Below, piece by piece: positions 27,251-34,931 of a stretch of DNA of 64,000 nucleotides. This DNA is from Methylobacteriaceae bacterium (GTDB lineage Bacteria; Pseudomonadota; Alphaproteobacteria; Rhizobiales; Beijerinckiaceae), in NCBI GenBank assembly GCA_020638135.1, contig JACKJE010000014.1, positions 1 through 64,000 of the forward strand, written 5' to 3'. Each line of letters begins with the position of its first letter. Position 1 is the first letter of the stretch. A program made the position numbers and the translations under genes. Below the pieces are notes generated by a model that searched no databases, was not told the origin of the DNA, and saw nothing but the letters and a program-made list of their open reading frames with translations.

Positions 27251-28402
27251 TCAGGCCGGAACGGCCGCGCGTCCCGCGCGCGTGCGCGCGATGATCGTCT
27301 TCATGATCTGCGCCGTGCCGTCGCCGAGCTGGAAGCCCAGCACGTCGCGCAGCCGCTGCTCCATCAGGCCGCGATCGTAGCCGCCGTGACCATGGCTCAG
27401 CAGGCATTGATGCACGACATCATAGGCGAGCTTCGGGCCCCACCATTTGCACATCGCCGCCTCGGCGCTGTGCGGCAGACCCCGGTCCTTCAGCCACAAC
27501 GCCTGCAGGCAGAGCAGGCGCGCCGCCTCGACCTGCGTGTCGTAGTCGGCGAGCGGATGCGAAACGCCCTGAAAGGCGGAGATCGGCTGACCGAAGGCCT
27601 TGCGCTCGGCGACATAGGCCCATGTCTCTTCCAGGGCGACGCGCGCGACGCCCAGCACCTGCAGGCCGATGAGGGCGCGCGAGAAATCGAAGCCCTGCAT
27701 CACCTGCACGAAGCCCTTGTTCTCGTCGCCGAGGCGATGGGAAACCGGCACGCGCACATTCTCGAAGAAGATCGAACCGCGCCCGATCGCGCGTTGGCCA
27801 TGGCAGTCGAAGCGGCTGCGCGTGACGCCCGGAAGGTCCATCGGCACGAGCAGCGCGGTGACGCCATGCGCGCCGGATTCCGGCGTTCCCGTACGACCGA
27901 AAACAACCGTGACGTCAGCCTGATCCGCGGCGGAGATCGAGGTCTTTTCGCCGTTGACGATGTAATCGTCGCCGTCGCGCTCGATCTTGAGACGCAGGTT
28001 GGCGGCGTCCGAACCGCCGCGCGGCTCGGTGAGCGCGATGGCGACCAGCGCCTCGCCCGCGACGAGTTTCGTCAGCCAGGGCCTGACGACCTCGGGCTTG
28101 CCGTGATGCGACAGGATCTGCGCATTCAGCGACGCCAGAAGATTCACATAGGACATCGAGAGATCGGCGCGCGCGATCTCCTCGCAGATTACGCCGGCGG
28201 CAAGGCAGCCCATGCCGAGGCCGCCATAGGCTTCCGGAAGCTCCGGCGCGATGAAGCCCATCGCGCCCATTTCTTTCATCAGGCCGCGGTCGAGCACGCG
28301 CGTGCGGTCACGCTCCTGAAAGCCGGGCGCAATGCGATCGGTCGCAAAGCGTCGCGCCTGGTCGGCGAGGGCGACCAGGTCTTCATCGAGATAGGGATTC
28401 AT
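27251..28402 (-). CDS. aliB: AliB, cyclohexanecarboxyl-CoA dehydrogenase
   Basis: A 383-residue acyl-CoA dehydrogenase with the flavin motifs IALTEPRGGSDAANL and EKTSISAADQAD. At the position of the usual catalytic Glu (YEGT) it has Asp361 in LGDGTAQIMKTI. An Asp base is known for cyclohexanecarboxyl-CoA dehydrogenases and supports the specific call. It forms cyclohex-1-ene-1-carboxyl-CoA, the substrate of BadK. The gene begins 99 bp after badI and precedes aliA. Confidence 0.9.
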   Translation of the reverse strand: MNPYLDEDLVALADQARRFATDRIAPGFQERDRTRVLDRGLMKEMGAMGFIAPELPEAYGGLGMGCLAAGVICEEIARADLSMSYVNLLASLNAQILSHHGKPEVVRPWLTKLVAGEALVAIALTEPRGGSDAANLRLKIERDGDDYIVNGEKTSISAADQADVTVVFGRTGTPESGAHGVTALLVPMDLPGVTRSRFDCHGQRAIGRGSIFFENVRVPVSHRLGDENKGFVQVMQGFDFSRALIGLQVLGVARVALEETWAYVAERKAFGQPISAFQGVSHPLADYDTQVEAARLLCLQALWLKDRGLPHSAEAAMCKWWGPKLAYDVVHQCLLSHGHGGYDRGLMEQRLRDVLGFQLGDGTAQIMKTIIARTRAGRAAVPA

Positions 28403-28501
28403 CTTTCCGCCCTCGGGATCGCGCCGCCGCTCACGCGGAGGGCGGCGCCATTCATCGATGCAATGAGGACGACGGCCGCGCGCAGGCGCGACGTCGGCGG
28501 A

Positions 28502-29284
28502 TTATTTCGCGTATTTGCGGAAGTCGGGCTTGCGCTTTTCCTTCAGCGCATTGACGCCCTCCTTCGACTCCTCGGTGTCGTAGTAGAGTTTCAGCGCATA
28601 CATGCCCATGCCGGCGATGCCCGCCTGATGAGCCGTATCCATGTTGAAGGAGCGCTTGGCGATGGCGAGCGCGGTCGGGCTGCGTTCGCACAATTCCTCA
28701 CCCCAGGCCTGCACCGTCTTGTCGAGCTCTTCGTGCGGCACGCAGAGGTTGGCGAGCCCCATGGCTTCGGCTTCCTTGCCGGAATAGCGACGGCACATGT
28801 ACCAGATCTCGCGCGCCTTCTTCTCGCCGACGACGCGCGCGAGAAAGGCCGTGCCGTAGCCCGGGTCGACCGAGCCCATTTTCGGCCCGACCTGTCCGAA
28901 GATCGCCTTTTCCGAGCAGATCGTCATGTCACAGATCGTCGCGAGCACATTGCCGCCGCCGATCGCATAACCCTGCACGCGCGCGATGACGGGCTTGGGC
29001 ACGTCGCGGATCGCGGTGTGCAGTTCTTCCATCGGCAGGCCGACGGTGCCGCGCCCGTCATAATTGCCGTCATGCGTCGACTGGTCGCCACCCGTGCAGA
29101 AAGCGCGATCGCCGGCCCCGGCGAGCACGATGCAGCCGACGTTCTTGTCATAACCTGCTTTGTAGAGCGCCTTGATGAGTTCGTCGCAGGTCGTGCCGCG
29201 AAAGGCGTTCATCACTTCCGGGCGATTGATGATGATCCAGGCGACGCCGTTGCGCACGTCGTAGGTCAGATCCTGATACTGCAT
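28502..29284 (-). CDS. badI: BadI, 2-ketocyclohexanecarboxyl-CoA hydrolase
   Basis: A 260-residue crotonase-superfamily enzyme that hydrolytically opens the ring of 2-ketocyclohexanecarboxyl-CoA to pimelyl-CoA. The segments NRPEVMNAFRGTTCDELIKALYKAGYD, CTGGDQSTHDGNYDGRG and FGQVGPKMGSVDPGYGTAF are characteristic of BadI and close to the R. palustris protein as I know it. Start ATG with GGAGGAA. It is 27 bp after badH. This is the committing ring-cleavage step of the operon. Confidence 0.96.
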   Translation of the reverse strand: MQYQDLTYDVRNGVAWIIINRPEVMNAFRGTTCDELIKALYKAGYDKNVGCIVLAGAGDRAFCTGGDQSTHDGNYDGRGTVGLPMEELHTAIRDVPKPVIARVQGYAIGGGNVLATICDMTICSEKAIFGQVGPKMGSVDPGYGTAFLARVVGEKKAREIWYMCRRYSGKEAEAMGLANLCVPHEELDKTVQAWGEELCERSPTALAIAKRSFNMDTAHQAGIAGMGMYALKLYYDTEESKEGVNALKEKRKPDFRKYAK

Positions 29285-29311
29285 ATCCGTTCCTCCGTCG
29301 TTCTTTTCCGG

Positions 29312-30079
29312 TCAGCCGTTCATCGTCAGGCCGCCGGAGACGCTCAGCACCTGGCCGGTGACGAAGCCCGCGTCGTCGCTCGCCATGAAGGCGATGGCGC
29401 CGGCGAGATCGTCGGGCTGGCCGAGCCGGCCGAGCGGAATGGCGCGCGTGAAAGCCTCGATCAGCTTTTCGGGGCTGGCGGCCGTCGCCGCAACATCGTC
29501 CAGCATGGCGGTCGCGGTCGGGCCGGGGCACACCGCGTTGACGGTAATGCCGTGGCGGGCGTGCTCTCGGGCAAGCGTCTTGGAGAAAGCGACGAGCCCG
29601 CCCTTGCAGGCCGCATAGACCGCTTCGCCCGACGAGCCGACGCGCGCCGCATCCGACGCCACATTGACGATACGCCCGTATTTGCGCGCGACCATGCCCG
29701 GCAGGATCGCGTGATGCATGTTGAGCGCGCCCGTCAGGTTGATGGCGATGATCTTCGCCCAGTCGGTCGGCTCGGTCTTCACGAACGGCTTGAAAATGTC
29801 CCAGCCGGCATTGTTCACCAGCACCGAGATCGGCCCGAGCTTGGCTTCGGCGGCGGCGACCGCTGCGTCGACGCTCGCGCGGTCGACAATGTCGCACTGG
29901 AACGCTTCGGCGACGCCGCCGGCGGCGACGATTTCGCCAGCGGTCTTCTTCGCCGCGTCGAGATTGAGATCGAAGATCGCGACCTTGCCGCCTTCGGCAG
30001 CAAAGCGCTTGCAGGTAGCGCTGCCGATGCCGCCGCCGCCGCCCGTCAGTACGATCGTCTTGCCATCAAACCGGGCCAT
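29312..30079 (-). CDS. badH: BadH, 2-hydroxycyclohexanecarboxyl-CoA dehydrogenase
   Basis: A 255-residue short-chain dehydrogenase, the same length as the R. palustris enzyme. The cofactor motif is TGGGGGIGSA with acidic FDLN after strand 2, indicating NAD. The catalytic tetrad includes NNAGW, a Ser in NVASDAARVG, and YAACK. It oxidises the hydroxy-CoA ester to the 2-keto ester that BadI cleaves. Start ATG at 30079 with GGAGG; a longer frame upstream lacks a ribosome site and crosses the operator. First gene of the operon. Confidence 0.93.
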   Translation of the reverse strand: MARFDGKTIVLTGGGGGIGSATCKRFAAEGGKVAIFDLNLDAAKKTAGEIVAAGGVAEAFQCDIVDRASVDAAVAAAEAKLGPISVLVNNAGWDIFKPFVKTEPTDWAKIIAINLTGALNMHHAILPGMVARKYGRIVNVASDAARVGSSGEAVYAACKGGLVAFSKTLAREHARHGITVNAVCPGPTATAMLDDVAATAASPEKLIEAFTRAIPLGRLGQPDDLAGAIAFMASDDAGFVTGQVLSVSGGLTMNG

Positions 30080-30149
30080 GTTCGCCTCCTCCCTGATCTG
30101 CATTGCCGTCGCCGCGTTTTTACGCGATCTTGGCGACGGCTTGCGCCAT

Positions 30150-30170
30150 ATATGCAAGATATTGTCATAT
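30150..30170. promoter_or_regulatory. Putative BadR operator
   Basis: A dyad with arms ATATG and CATAT around an 11-bp core lies in the 149-bp badH/badR intergenic region, 70 bp from badH and 58 bp from badR. Its AT-rich form and position suit a MarR-family dimer controlling both genes. BadR of R. palustris is known to repress this operon until a pathway CoA intermediate binds. Confidence 0.65.
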
Positions 30171-30228
30171 CTACCACGTGCCTGCCGGCCGCGCAAGTCG
30201 AATTTGCGCCAGAAAAGTGGGTGAGAAG

Positions 30229-30753
30229 ATGCTCGCACAGGATGAGATCAGGCGCGAAATGGCCAACAGATTGTTTTTTCGGCTGTATCAATGTGCAAAT
30301 ATGTTGCATAAAACCGGCAGCCGCGCCGTGGAGGCGGAGGGATTGACGACCCAGCAATGGGCGGTGCTGGGCGCGCTGTCGCGCGAAAAGGCGAAAGGGG
30401 GCATGAGCATCGGCGACCTCGCCCGCTATCTCCTCGTCAGCCGGCAAAATCTTGCAGGACTGGTCGGCCGCATGGAGCGCGACGGACACGTCGCGATCGT
30501 TCAGGACGAGCGGGACCGGCGATCGCGCCTCGTGACCATGACCGACAGCGGCCGCCATGTCTGGCAGGCCCTCGCCCTGCCGAAAATCTACGCCTATTAC
30601 GACCAGGCGCTGCAGGATTTTTCAGTCAACGACACCGTGCATGTCCTGCACTATCTGCTGAAGATCCTCGACAATATGAAGCGCCTCGACGATGGATCGG
30701 CGGACGCACAGGCCGACGACGAGGAAGCCGAGACGACGCCTTCGGCTTCCTGA
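30229..30753 (+). CDS. badR: BadR, MarR-family repressor of alicyclic-acid degradation
   Basis: A 174-residue MarR-type regulator. The winged helix spans about 40-110 (TTQQWAVLGALSREKAKGGMSIGDLARYLLVSRQNLAGLVGRM, then the wing DERDRRSRLVTMT). The C-terminus is an acidic tail. It is divergent from badH and most likely represses badH to gcdH in the absence of a ring-CoA inducer. ATG at 30229 is chosen because GTGAGAAG precedes it; an in-frame ATG at 30103 would overlap the operator. Confidence 0.88.
   Translation: MLAQDEIRREMANRLFFRLYQCANMLHKTGSRAVEAEGLTTQQWAVLGALSREKAKGGMSIGDLARYLLVSRQNLAGLVGRMERDGHVAIVQDERDRRSRLVTMTDSGRHVWQALALPKIYAYYDQALQDFSVNDTVHVLHYLLKILDNMKRLDDGSADAQADDEEAETTPSAS
30722..30751. 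terminator. Hairpin at the convergent end of badR
   Basis: Perfect 10-bp arms AGGAAGCCGA and TCGGCTTCCT flank a 10-nt loop and end at the badR stop, 24 bp before the end of the convergent dehydrogenase gene. No T-run follows. It may end transcription in both directions, or be incidental to the Glu/Ala-rich coding end of badR. Confidence 0.42.
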
Positions 30754-30774
30754 AATGCTCGAACATCGTCGCTC

Positions 30775-31521
30775 TCACAAGCTCGCGAGCATGCCGCCCG
30801 ACACCGGCAGCAGATGCCCGGTGATGTAGTCCGACTCGCCGGAGCACAGAAACAGCGCCGCATTGGCGATGTCTTCCGGGCGCCCGAGCCGCTTCAGCAT
30901 GCTGCGCGCCCGGTAGCTTTCCTTCATCGCCTCGTCGAGTTTTTCCACCGCCCGCGTCTCGATCAGCCCGGGCACGAGGCAGTTCACGTTGACGGCAGGC
31001 GCGAGTTCGATCGCCAGCGAACGCGTCATCGATGCGACCGCCGCCTTTGCGGCGCCATAGTCGCCACTGCCGGCCTCGCCTGCGTAGTTGACGGACGAAA
31101 CGTTGAGAATCTTGCCCGCCCCGCGCTCGATCATGCCGGGCGCGAGGCGCTGGATCAGATAGAGCGAGGCCTTGAGATTGATGGCGAAGGTCTCGTCCCA
31201 GCGCTTCTCGCTCATGGACAGCAGCGGCTGGTAAAGCGTGGCGTCACGAACGCCGCCGACGATATTGCAGAGAATGTCGACGCGACCGAATGCGGCAAGT
31301 CCCGCCCCGGCTACTGCTTCCGCCTCGTCGCGCACGGTGACGTCGGCGCGATGCGCGACGACGCGCGTCCGGCCCGAAAGCTCGTCGGCAGCAGCCTTCA
31401 GGCGCGAACCGGAAATATCGGTCAAGACCAGCGACGCGCCCTCCTCCGCAAAGCGTCGCGCGATCGCCGCTCCCATCGGGCCCGCGCCCGTGATCAGCGC
31501 GACTTTTCCATCAAGTCTCAT
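30775..31521 (-). CDS. Short-chain dehydrogenase/reductase
   Basis: A 248-residue SDR with cofactor motif TGAGPMGAA, acidic LTDIS (NAD preference), NIVGG in place of the usual NNAG, an active-site Ser in NVSSVNYAG, and YGAAK. The start is ATG at 31521 (MRLDGKVALITG). It converges on badR and is not part of the bad operon. It resembles BadH and other ring or acyl-CoA dehydrogenases, so a role in a related catabolic step is possible but unproven. Confidence 0.82.
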   Translation of the reverse strand: MRLDGKVALITGAGPMGAAIARRFAEEGASLVLTDISGSRLKAAADELSGRTRVVAHRADVTVRDEAEAVAGAGLAAFGRVDILCNIVGGVRDATLYQPLLSMSEKRWDETFAINLKASLYLIQRLAPGMIERGAGKILNVSSVNYAGEAGSGDYGAAKAAVASMTRSLAIELAPAVNVNCLVPGLIETRAVEKLDEAMKESYRARSMLKRLGRPEDIANAALFLCSGESDYITGHLLPVSGGMLASL

Positions 31522-31902
31522 CCGCCCCTGCTCCACTGCCGTTCGATTGCGATCACATCGAAACCCGAGCGCGAATAATCCTCCGGCGCGACGCCGCGCG
31601 CAATCTGGACGATCCGACAAAAACCGGCCTGGCGTCGCACGACGCCAATCCAACGATCACTGCTGTTCGCCTAGGGCATGTCGATCGAACGGCCGGGATC
31701 GTTCGGCTCTTCGCAAATACCTTTGCACGATATATCCATTCACGACCTTCTGCGCCTGCATTCGTCGCGAAGCGCATCGTCGTTCTGCGATAGCGCGACG
31801 CTATGACAATGCGAGGGAAACGCTATTTCACTCCGCGCCGCGCCTCTGGAAAATTGACTACAGCCTCAGCAAGCCAACGAGGCGTTTCGAGAGGAGAAAG
31901 CA
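31522..31902. promoter_or_regulatory. 381-bp intergenic region, promoters of SDR and repeat-protein genes
   Basis: Apart from the ATAG-N7-CTAT dyad at 31790-31804 nothing certain was found. A 74-codon minus-strand frame at 31553-31777 has no ribosome site or signature and is rejected. The stretch holds the divergent promoters. Confidence 0.5.
31790..31804. promoter_or_regulatory. LysR-type operator, copy A
   Basis: ATAG-CGCGACG-CTAT, a T-N11-A dyad of LysR type, 98 bp upstream of the secreted repeat-protein start. One of five exact copies of ATAG-N7-CTAT in an 8-kb stretch. Confidence 0.68.
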
Positions 31903-32277
31903 ATGAAATCGCGGTTCGCCATCCTGTTCGGCGCGGCGCTCGCCATCGCCGCCCCGTCCGTCTCTTTCGCCGCCGGTCCCTGCGGGCCCGCGGGCAATGG
32001 CAGCGTGACGACGGCCTCCGCCGCAAAGCCGGAAGGCAATGGCGCCGTCATCAATGCGAATGGCAAGGCCGAAGGCAATGGCGCTGTCATCGGCGCGAGC
32101 GCCAAGGCCGAGGGCAATGGCCGGGTCGTCACCGCGTCCGCCGGCAAGCCGGAAGGCAATGGCCGGGTTGTCACGGCGTCGGCGGGCAAGCCGGAAGGCA
32201 ACGGCGCCGTCATCGGCGCGAGCGCCAAGGCCGAAGGCAACGGCGCGGTCGTGAACGCGTCGGGCGACTGCAAGTAA
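31903..32277 (+). CDS. Secreted tandem-repeat protein, unknown function
   Basis: A 124-residue protein with a clear Sec signal (MKSRFAILFGAALAIAAPSVSFA). The mature part is built almost wholly of 13- or 14-residue repeats of the form K(A/P)EGNG(A/R)V(I/V)xAxx, six complete copies plus a degenerate first one. Cys sits just before (GPCGP) and just after (GDCK) the repeats and could close the array with a disulfide. The strict spacing of GNG and V(I/V) suggests a small beta-solenoid or surface fibre. No family was recognised. It is monocistronic, with a LysR-type dyad upstream and a strong terminator downstream. Confidence 0.8.
   Translation: MKSRFAILFGAALAIAAPSVSFAAGPCGPAGNGSVTTASAAKPEGNGAVINANGKAEGNGAVIGASAKAEGNGRVVTASAGKPEGNGRVVTASAGKPEGNGAVIGASAKAEGNGAVVNASGDCK
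31993..32265 (+). repeat. In-frame tandem repeats of 39/42 bp
   Basis: About seven imperfect direct repeats encode the EGNG units of the secreted protein. Unit length alternates between 39 and 42 bp because two units carry one extra Gly codon. Neighbouring units are nearly identical at the DNA level (for example around 32106 and 32148), which points to recent duplication and possible copy-number variation. Confidence 0.85.
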
Positions 32278-32305
32278 GTCGCGCGGTCCGCTCCGCAAAC
32301 ACAAG

Positions 32306-32339
32306 ATGGCGCGTCGCGAGACGCGCCATTCTCTTTTGT
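32306..32339 (+). terminator. Rho-independent terminator after the repeat-protein gene
   Basis: Perfect 10-bp arms ATGGCGCGTC and GACGCGCCAT around the loop GCGA, followed by TCTCTTTTGT. It lies 29 bp after the stop codon and in front of the convergent protease gene. It is the clearest intrinsic terminator in the window. Confidence 0.85.
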
Positions 32340-32370
32340 GCAGAAGATCCGGTTAAGCGCGCCGACCGAC

Positions 32371-33687
32371 CTATTCGGCGATGGCGATGTCCACCCAGCG
32401 ATCGCCGCCCGGACCGGAAACAAGCAGCAGCGCGGATGTCTTTTTCCTGCGGTTGAACATGTCGTCGATGGCGCCGCCCATCTCGCCGGCTGTCTTGACC
32501 GCTGTCGAACCGACGCGCTTTACGACGTCGCCTTCCCGCAGTCCTGCAGTCCATGCGATCGAGCGTTCGATGATCGACTTGACGGTCGGCCCTGCCGGCG
32601 TATCGACGAATTTCACGCCGAAATCGGCATAATCGTTGAGCCTCGGAGCGGCCTCCATCTTCGAGGCCCAGATCTCCTTCGGCCATTCGCCGATCGAGAC
32701 GGGCAGAACGATTTTCTGTCCGTCGCGATAGAGCTCCATCGCCAGCGTCTGGCCGGATGCGCGCGCGACAGCGCGATTGAGCGATGACGTGCCTTCGATC
32801 GCGTGGTCGCCGAGCCTGACGAGAATGTCGCCGACCTCAAGCCTTGCGTGCGCGGCTGGGCCGTTCTCCGTAATCGCGGAAAGGATCACGCCCTTGTCGG
32901 CCGGCACACCCGCTGCGCGCGCCATCTGGGCGGTCAGCGACTGCCCTGTCACGCCGAGCCAACCGAAGCGCGGCGAGCCGTATTGCAGAACGTTGTCGAC
33001 GAGAAACCGGACGTCGTTGATCGGGATCGAAAAGCCGATGCCGATCGAACCGCCCTTGTTGCGCGTGTAGATCGCCTGGTTGACCCCGATGACCGCGCCG
33101 TTCATGTCGAACAGCGGCCCGCCGGAATTGCCCTGGTTGATCGTGGCGTCCGTCTGGATCAGATCGTCATAGGCGGACAAACCCGCCTGACGATGAAAAG
33201 CGCTGATCACGCCCGCGGAGACGGAGCTCGAGAAACCCAGGGGATTGCCGATCGCCACCACCGCCTGGCCGACGCGCAAGCTCGCACTGTCGCCGAATCT
33301 GACGGTCGGCAGCGGCCGGCCGACATCGATCTTCAGGAGCGCGATATCGAACGTCAGCGCCTTGCCGACCAGTTTCGCCGGGACATGCTCGCCCGTCGAC
33401 AGCGTCACGAAAATCGAATAGGCGCCGTCGACCACATGACGATTGGTGACGATCAGGCCCGTTCCGTCGACGATGAAGCCAGAGCCGACCTCGTCCTGGA
33501 TCAGCGTGGTCTTGCCTTTCGGCTTGCCGCTGTTCGGCTCCGCCTTGGTCAACCCCCGCGTATATATGTCGACGAAAGCGGGCCTCACGTCCGCGGCAAG
33601 ATCCGCGACGGTCCGGTATTCCGCGCGCGCGCCCGTGGCGGTCGAGACGGCGGCAAGCGCCGTCAGCGCAAAAGCAGTCCTGCGCAT
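32371..33687 (-). CDS. DegP/HtrA-like periplasmic serine protease
   Basis: A 438-residue secreted protease with signal peptide (about 1-22), a trypsin-fold domain with catalytic His84 (TNRHVV), Asp114 (FDIALLKID) and Ser188 (GNSGGPLF), then two PDZ-type domains (about 235-330 and 345-430). The family degrades or chaperones misfolded envelope proteins. The Q-linker of typical DegP is short here, so DegQ- or MucD-like is equally apt. It lies 9 bp after the patatin gene and may be cotranscribed with it and bdhA. Confidence 0.88.
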   Translation of the reverse strand: MRRTAFALTALAAVSTATGARAEYRTVADLAADVRPAFVDIYTRGLTKAEPNSGKPKGKTTLIQDEVGSGFIVDGTGLIVTNRHVVDGAYSIFVTLSTGEHVPAKLVGKALTFDIALLKIDVGRPLPTVRFGDSASLRVGQAVVAIGNPLGFSSSVSAGVISAFHRQAGLSAYDDLIQTDATINQGNSGGPLFDMNGAVIGVNQAIYTRNKGGSIGIGFSIPINDVRFLVDNVLQYGSPRFGWLGVTGQSLTAQMARAAGVPADKGVILSAITENGPAAHARLEVGDILVRLGDHAIEGTSSLNRAVARASGQTLAMELYRDGQKIVLPVSIGEWPKEIWASKMEAAPRLNDYADFGVKFVDTPAGPTVKSIIERSIAWTAGLREGDVVKRVGSTAVKTAGEMGGAIDDMFNRRKKTSALLLVSGPGGDRWVDIAIAE

Positions 33688-33696
33688 GTGCTCCTC

Positions 33697-34920
33697 CTAT
33701 CGCTCGATTGCAGCCTGCATGTCGTCGACCAATGTCGGCGTACGATCCATCAGATGCGCCGGATCGATCCGGTCCCGTCGCAACTCGTGCAGGTAGAAGC
33801 CCTCGCGCGGATCGACGTCGGACCGCCACGGCTGTTCGGCGAGCGCCTGCCGCGCGTCACGAAGGCCCGCCTCCCAGCGCATGCGAATGCCGGACTTGCT
33901 GAAGTCTATGTCCTTGGTGTGATCTTCGCCGTTGATCTGCGGCGACAGCAATCGCACGACGTGCATTCTCGTGAGGCAGCCGTGGCTTGCGATCTCCTGA
34001 ACGTCCGGCCGCTGCAGCGCATCGGGCGGCAGCAGACCGACGAGTTCCGAAATCGCGTGTCGCATGCGGTGGAGCTGCGCCTGGCGCCTGATATGCGTCG
34101 CCGCGCGGCTGGAATATTGCAGATCCTTCTGCCGGTTCATCACCTGCAGAATGGAATCCGGCTCGGCGCCGTCGGGGTTCCACACGTGGACGGCGAAGAT
34201 GATCGAGCTCCTTCGCGGGAAGTCGTCGAACACGGCCTCGACGGGCGTATTCGAGAGGATGCCGCCGTCCCAGTAGAGTTCGCCATTGATCCGCACCGCC
34301 GGAAATGCGGGCGGCAAGGCGCCGGACGCCATAATGTGACTGACGTCGATCGCCTCGTCGCGGCTGTCGAAATACCGCATCTGCGCCGTGCCGACATTGG
34401 CGGCGCCGACCGTCAGCCTGGGCCCCGCGCGCCCCAGTCGCTTGAAGTCGACGAGTTCTTCGAGCGTGCGACGCAGCGGCATGGTCGAATAATAGCCGGC
34501 GGCTTCCGGCGCGAGGCGAACGTGCTGGCCGAGAAAAGCGAGCGGGTTCGGTTTGAAGAAGCCCTGCACGCCGAGATTGACGGTCGTCCAGTTTGGCAGA
34601 AGGTTGCCGAAAGCCGATGCGGCGGCGAATGCCAGATCGAAGGCGGATGAGTGCGAGACGCGGCTCCAGAAATCCTGCAGGCGCTCGATGCGCGTATCCG
34701 CATCGTTGCCCGCAACGATGCTGGCGTTGATCGCGCCGATCGACGTGCCGATCACCCAGTCGGGCTCGACGCCCGCCTCGTGAAGCGCCTGATAGACGCC
34801 TGCCTGATAGGCGCCGAGCGCGCCGCCGCCCTGGAACACCAGCACGATCTGGTTCTTCCCGTCGTGCAGATCGGGCGCGGCGACGTCGCCATAGCCGCAG
34901 ATGTGGTGATTGTCGCTCAT
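33697..34920 (-). CDS. Patatin-like phospholipase with DUF3734-type C-terminus
   Basis: A 407-residue hydrolase with the patatin oxyanion loop GGGALGAYQAG (31-41), nucleophile Ser60 in GTSIG, and catalytic Asp218 in DGG. The C-terminal third (about 260-407) matches the DUF3734 extension of alphaproteobacterial patatins, which often sit beside 3-hydroxybutyrate dehydrogenase genes, as here. The substrate may be phospholipid or a polyhydroxybutyrate granule component; this is inferred from context. Start at 34920, 11 bp after bdhA. Confidence 0.88.
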   Translation of the reverse strand: MSDNHHICGYGDVAAPDLHDGKNQIVLVFQGGGALGAYQAGVYQALHEAGVEPDWVIGTSIGAINASIVAGNDADTRIERLQDFWSRVSHSSAFDLAFAAASAFGNLLPNWTTVNLGVQGFFKPNPLAFLGQHVRLAPEAAGYYSTMPLRRTLEELVDFKRLGRAGPRLTVGAANVGTAQMRYFDSRDEAIDVSHIMASGALPPAFPAVRINGELYWDGGILSNTPVEAVFDDFPRRSSIIFAVHVWNPDGAEPDSILQVMNRQKDLQYSSRAATHIRRQAQLHRMRHAISELVGLLPPDALQRPDVQEIASHGCLTRMHVVRLLSPQINGEDHTKDIDFSKSGIRMRWEAGLRDARQALAEQPWRSDVDPREGFYLHELRRDRIDPAHLMDRTPTLVDDMQAAIER

Positions 34921-34931
34921 GGCTCCCTCCC

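Noticed and set aside
25538..30346. Very long plus-strand open frame of about 1600 codons opposite the bad/ali operon
   Set aside because: It is the antisense shadow of six well-supported genes; GC-rich codon use suppresses stops on the other strand. The translation is His/Arg/Asp-rich with no domain.
31553..31777. 74-codon minus-strand frame in the intergenic region before the repeat protein
   Set aside because: No ribosome site, Arg/Ala-rich composition typical of chance frames in GC-rich DNA.
31993..32265. CRISPR-like array of direct repeats
   Set aside because: The units are in frame, contiguous without unique spacers, and encode a regular peptide repeat behind a signal sequence.
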